Positions 4,246 to 6,363 of a stretch of 6,363 nucleotides of DNA are shown here, piece by piece. Position 1 is the first letter of the stretch. Each line of letters opens with the position of its first letter. A program made the translations under genes and the position numbers. The notes beneath the pieces are model-generated. The model searched no databases. It was not told the origin of the DNA and was given only the letters and a program-made list of their open reading frames with translations. Origin of the DNA: an uncultured Clostridiaceae bacterium (GTDB taxonomy: Bacteria > Bacillota > Clostridia > TANB77 > CAG-508); the NCBI GenBank assembly GCA_958417695.1, contig CATZDQ010000098.1, positions 1-6,363 on the forward strand. The letters run 5' to 3'.

Positions 4246-6147
4246 TTAGTAATCCGACCGCACATGGTCTTCATCAAAATGAGAAGGCAGTATATAATCA
4301 ATCTGTGCAATACCACGATTCAATAAATATGGTAATAAAATTTGTTTTCCGACGTCAAAGCTTTGTGTATCTTTCGTTCCTCCACCATCTATTAGTAGTG
4401 TCTTTCCTGTAGATGTTACTATTAAGCAACTATCCCCTTGTCCTACATCTACAAAGTATATCTTTAGATTCGAAGATAAGTTTGGCATTAAAGTAGAAAA
4501 TAAAAAGACACCTACTATACCTATTATACATAGTCTTTTTAGATATCGTTTGAAAATAACTACTTTCTTTAAACAGTATGTTTCTATCTTTCTTGTTTTT
4601 GTCTTTCTTATTCGTTTATAAATATAACATAAACAAAACAATCCCACAAAATACAAGAATAACAACCACAAAGGTGGTGGTATTATATAACATTTTGAAA
4701 AAGGTAATTTAGAAGAAATATCTGCAATTTTCATAAGTATTTGTAGAAAAAAATGTAATGGATAAGCTAATAATTTTGCTATTGGAAAACAAATAAAAGA
4801 AAGTAACATCGTTCCTAAACCTAATAATATGGTAATGCCTAATATAGGACTTGCTAATAAATTAGAAATTAAAAAAGTAGCTGAAATGGTTTGAAAGGTT
4901 TTAGCCATTATAGGTAAAACCACTACATTAGCAGACAAAGTAACCAATACCATATCTAATAATTTTTCTATTACTTGATGTCTTTTTTGTTCCCAAAAGC
5001 TAACCTTTAAAACATCTTGCTCGGCTATCTTTTGTTTACTTTTATACCATTGTTTGAATATAGAAAAAAATACTAAAATACCAACGGTTCCACCATAGGA
5101 TAATTGTAAACTCGTCGAAAAAATAGTATAAGGATTACTTAAAAGAAGCATACATAGGGGAAAAGCTAGACTAACTAGTATATTAGGTTTTTGAAACCAC
5201 AGCTTTGCCATTATTATATAAATCGCCATTAAACAAGCTCTTACCACAGAAGGTGTGGCGCCTGTTAATAGAATAAACAAACATAAGAATACGATGGTTA
5301 TACTATTCATAAGCGTTTTTTTACAACGTAATTTCTGTAAGAAAAAGGTAATTCCCAAAATCAAATAAGATACATGTGCCCCTGATACAGCTAACATATG
5401 AGATAAACTACTATCTCTAAAACTTTCTTGTACATCATTACTAATTTGTGCTTTATCTCCTATTAATAATCCTATCAGCATGCCAGCACTTTCTTCTGGT
5501 AACATTGCTATTGCTTTCTCTTTCATACTTTTAGCTACCCATCCCATGCTTTGTCCTAACAGATGGCGATTGGTATGTTTTATAAGTTCTACTTTACTTG
5601 CAGTTATGGTTCCATACAGCTGTTTTGTTTTTAAATAAAAACGATAATCAAACCCTTGATAATTTCTTTGCCCACTTGGTACACTATAAGTTCCTATCAC
5701 ATAAATTTTATCGCCATCTGAAAAAGAGCTTTCCTTCTCCTTTCCTTTTTTTATTTCTAAAAGCATCTCTTTTCCATTTGCTACACTGGTTTGTTCCATG
5801 TTATCTATACATATACGATATACTTCTTTATAAGTTTTATCTTGTTTTTCTCCCACGACTGTTGCCACTATGTTTACTTCTTGTGGCATTGTTTTATACA
5901 CTTGTGTATAGGCTTTCTCTATATAAGATATATAGAAAAAACCAAATAAGAAAAATACAAAAGTACAAATAAGTTTTCCTTTTGTACAAAAAAGAAGTAT
6001 ATAATGGGCATATTTCTTCTTTTTGTCTCTTATCTTTATAAGACCTATCCTTAAAAAAATAGACAAAAAAAGGACTATACTCATGTGAAAGTATAGCCCC
6101 CCAATAATTCCTAATAGCATACTAATACTTGCTATCATCATGTACAT
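4246..6147 (-). CDS. comEC: ComEC N-terminal and channel domain (first fragment)
   Basis: This 633-aa fragment contains membrane helices near residues 3-36 and 58-75, then a soluble DUF4131-type segment (about 88-190) with the motif GQRNYQGFDYRFYLKTK. The Competence domain follows (about 220-510), beginning MLIGLLIGDKAQIS and carrying the signature SHMLAVSGAHVSYLI (249-263), TGATPSVVRA (295-304), and QLSYGGTVGIL (348-358), with many hydrophobic helices. A last helix at about 539-554 leads into the metallo-beta-lactamase start YFVDVGQGDSCLIV (564-577), LLIDGGG (584-590) and the metal motif SHFDEDH (622-628). It ends five residues later (V629-Y633), out of frame, at a TAA. It could fold as a channel lacking the C-terminal domain. 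Confidence 0.88.
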   Translation of the reverse strand: MYMMIASISMLLGIIGGLYFHMSIVLFLSIFLRIGLIKIRDKKKKYAHYILLFCTKGKLICTFVFFLFGFFYISYIEKAYTQVYKTMPQEVNIVATVVGEKQDKTYKEVYRICIDNMEQTSVANGKEMLLEIKKGKEKESSFSDGDKIYVIGTYSVPSGQRNYQGFDYRFYLKTKQLYGTITASKVELIKHTNRHLLGQSMGWVAKSMKEKAIAMLPEESAGMLIGLLIGDKAQISNDVQESFRDSSLSHMLAVSGAHVSYLILGITFFLQKLRCKKTLMNSITIVFLCLFILLTGATPSVVRACLMAIYIIMAKLWFQKPNILVSLAFPLCMLLLSNPYTIFSTSLQLSYGGTVGILVFFSIFKQWYKSKQKIAEQDVLKVSFWEQKRHQVIEKLLDMVLVTLSANVVVLPIMAKTFQTISATFLISNLLASPILGITILLGLGTMLLSFICFPIAKLLAYPLHFFLQILMKIADISSKLPFSKCYIIPPPLWLLFLYFVGLFCLCYIYKRIRKTKTRKIETYCLKKVVIFKRYLKRLCIIGIVGVFLFSTLMPNLSSNLKIYFVDVGQGDSCLIVTSTGKTLLIDGGGTKDTQSFDVGKQILLPYLLNRGIAQIDYILPSHFDEDHVRSDY

Positions 6148-6151
6148 ATAT

Positions 6152-6177
6152 ATGACCCCTTTATATGGCCCCTTTAT
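6152..6177 (-). repeat. Tandem 13-base repeat carrying a duplicated ribosome binding site
   Basis: On the minus strand ATAAAGGGGCCAT (6177-6165) is followed directly by ATAAAGGGGTCAT (6164-6152), differing at one base. Each copy holds an AAAGGGG Shine-Dalgarno-like core. The second copy is 8 bases from the comEC ATG at 6147 and supports that start. The first copy would be too far from any comEC start codon to act on it directly. Confidence 0.6.
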
Positions 6178-6194
6178 TTTTAATCCTCATTTTT

Positions 6195-6363
6195 TTATAA
6201 AACACTTCTTGCTGTCTCATATCGTCTTTCATAACTACCTGATAATAAAGTAGAAATCTTTACGCAATAACCTGTTCCTGAAGAAGCATGAATAAAATCT
6301 CCATTACCAATATAAATGCCACAATGGCCAATTCCATCCATCGTCTCATAATCTTTAAAGAAT
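6195..6363 (-). CDS. NlpC/P60 cell-wall peptidase, C-terminal fragment
   Basis: The last 55 codons of a gene entering from outside the window. The reading FFKDYETMDG, IGHCGIYIGNGDFIHASSGTG, and then SYERRYETARSVL is typical of the C-terminal half of NlpC/P60 domains, which cut D-glutamyl-diaminopimelate bonds in peptidoglycan. The catalytic His is expected to be the one in GHCGIYIG, and the His of FIHASS fits the third active-site position. The catalytic Cys (usually in a DCSG motif) lies upstream and cannot be seen. The stop is TAA at 6197-6195. The 47-base gap to comEC has no terminator, so readthrough into comEC is possible. Residues beyond the fragment, including any signal peptide or SH3 domains, are unknown. 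Confidence 0.9.
   Translation of the reverse strand, partial: FFKDYETMDGIGHCGIYIGNGDFIHASSGTGYCVKISTLLSGSYERRYETARSVL

Larger units (their letters stand above)
3664..6147 (-). pseudogene. comEC: comEC, competence DNA-uptake channel, frameshifted
   Basis: ComEC forms the inner-membrane channel that carries single-stranded DNA into the cell during natural transformation. Read across three segments, this gene encodes about 826 aa, a normal family length: an N-terminal DUF4131-like region, the multi-helix Competence domain, and a C-terminal metallo-beta-lactamase domain. It is interrupted at two sites in the last domain. At 4253-4263 a net gain of two bases (after HFDEDHV) moves to another frame. 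At 3757 one further extra base moves back, because the total is +3. Homology continues without a gap through all three parts, so the break is recent or artificial. The start at 6147 has AAAGGGG 8 bases upstream. The gene follows the NlpC/P60 gene by 47 bases with no visible terminator. If the shifts are real, the nuclease-like domain is lost and DNA uptake is probably impaired. Confidence 0.85.

Noticed and set aside
3749..4263. Programmed ribosomal frameshifting in comEC
   Set aside because: No slippery heptamer is visible at either site, and two successive programmed shifts would be needed.
3807..4412. Two plus-strand open frames opposite the comEC metallo-beta-lactamase domain
   Set aside because: Antisense shadows; neither has a ribosome binding site or recognisable domain.
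5598..5972. Plus-strand open frame of 124 codons opposite the comEC N-terminal part
   Set aside because: Phe/Leu/Tyr-rich product typical of an antisense frame in AT-rich DNA; comEC is clearly coding on the minus strand here.
6071..6098. Inverted repeat CTATACT/AGTATAG in the first codons of comEC
   Set aside because: Only 7-base arms, fully inside a conserved coding region, and explained by the codons for GLYFHMSIV; kept out as likely chance.

Overview
The base composition (about one third G+C by eye), strong AAAGGAGG-type ribosome binding sites and protein families suggest a low-GC Gram-positive bacterium, most likely a Clostridia member related to Lachnospiraceae. This is inferred from family resemblance only. 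Every gene I can support is on the minus strand, so the biological reading order runs from position 6363 down to 1.

Layout in reading order: (1) 6363-6195, the C-terminal end of an NlpC/P60 cell-wall peptidase, cut by the window edge. (2) 6147-3664, comEC, the DNA-uptake channel. It is broken by two frameshift sites in its metallo-beta-lactamase domain and survives as ORFs of 633, 163 and 30 residues that together align as one protein of about 826 aa. (3) 3616-2681, a phage-type AntA antirepressor gene split by one in-frame TAA. (4) 2650-2024, a HAD-superfamily phosphatase-like gene. (5) 1867-1262, a membrane-anchored protein with a BofC-type C-terminal domain, followed by a rho-independent terminator at 1201-1260. 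(6) 1074-580, an ECF sigma factor. (7) 593-1, its zinc-finger anti-sigma factor, which overlaps the sigma gene and runs off the window.

The best-supported functional unit is the sigma/anti-sigma pair. It has its own promoter with a textbook ECF pattern (TGTAAC, 16 bases, CGTC), which suggests autoregulation with the membrane anti-sigma factor as the sensor. The BofC-like gene has an upstream element matching the forespore sigma-G pattern (GTATA, 18 bases, CATACTA), which fits a sporulation role because bofC of Bacillus subtilis is sigma-G controlled. The antirepressor and HAD genes form a noticeably AT-richer block between comEC and the BofC-like gene and look like a phage-derived remnant.

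I see no CRISPR array, tRNA, rRNA, insertion sequence or complete new system. The most unusual points are the pattern of comEC damage (all three extra bases can be read as a C placed before GG, which raises the possibility of sequence error), the split antirepressor, and the two well-formed alternative-sigma promoters. All gene-free gaps are shorter than 200 bases and their contents are described in the entries.
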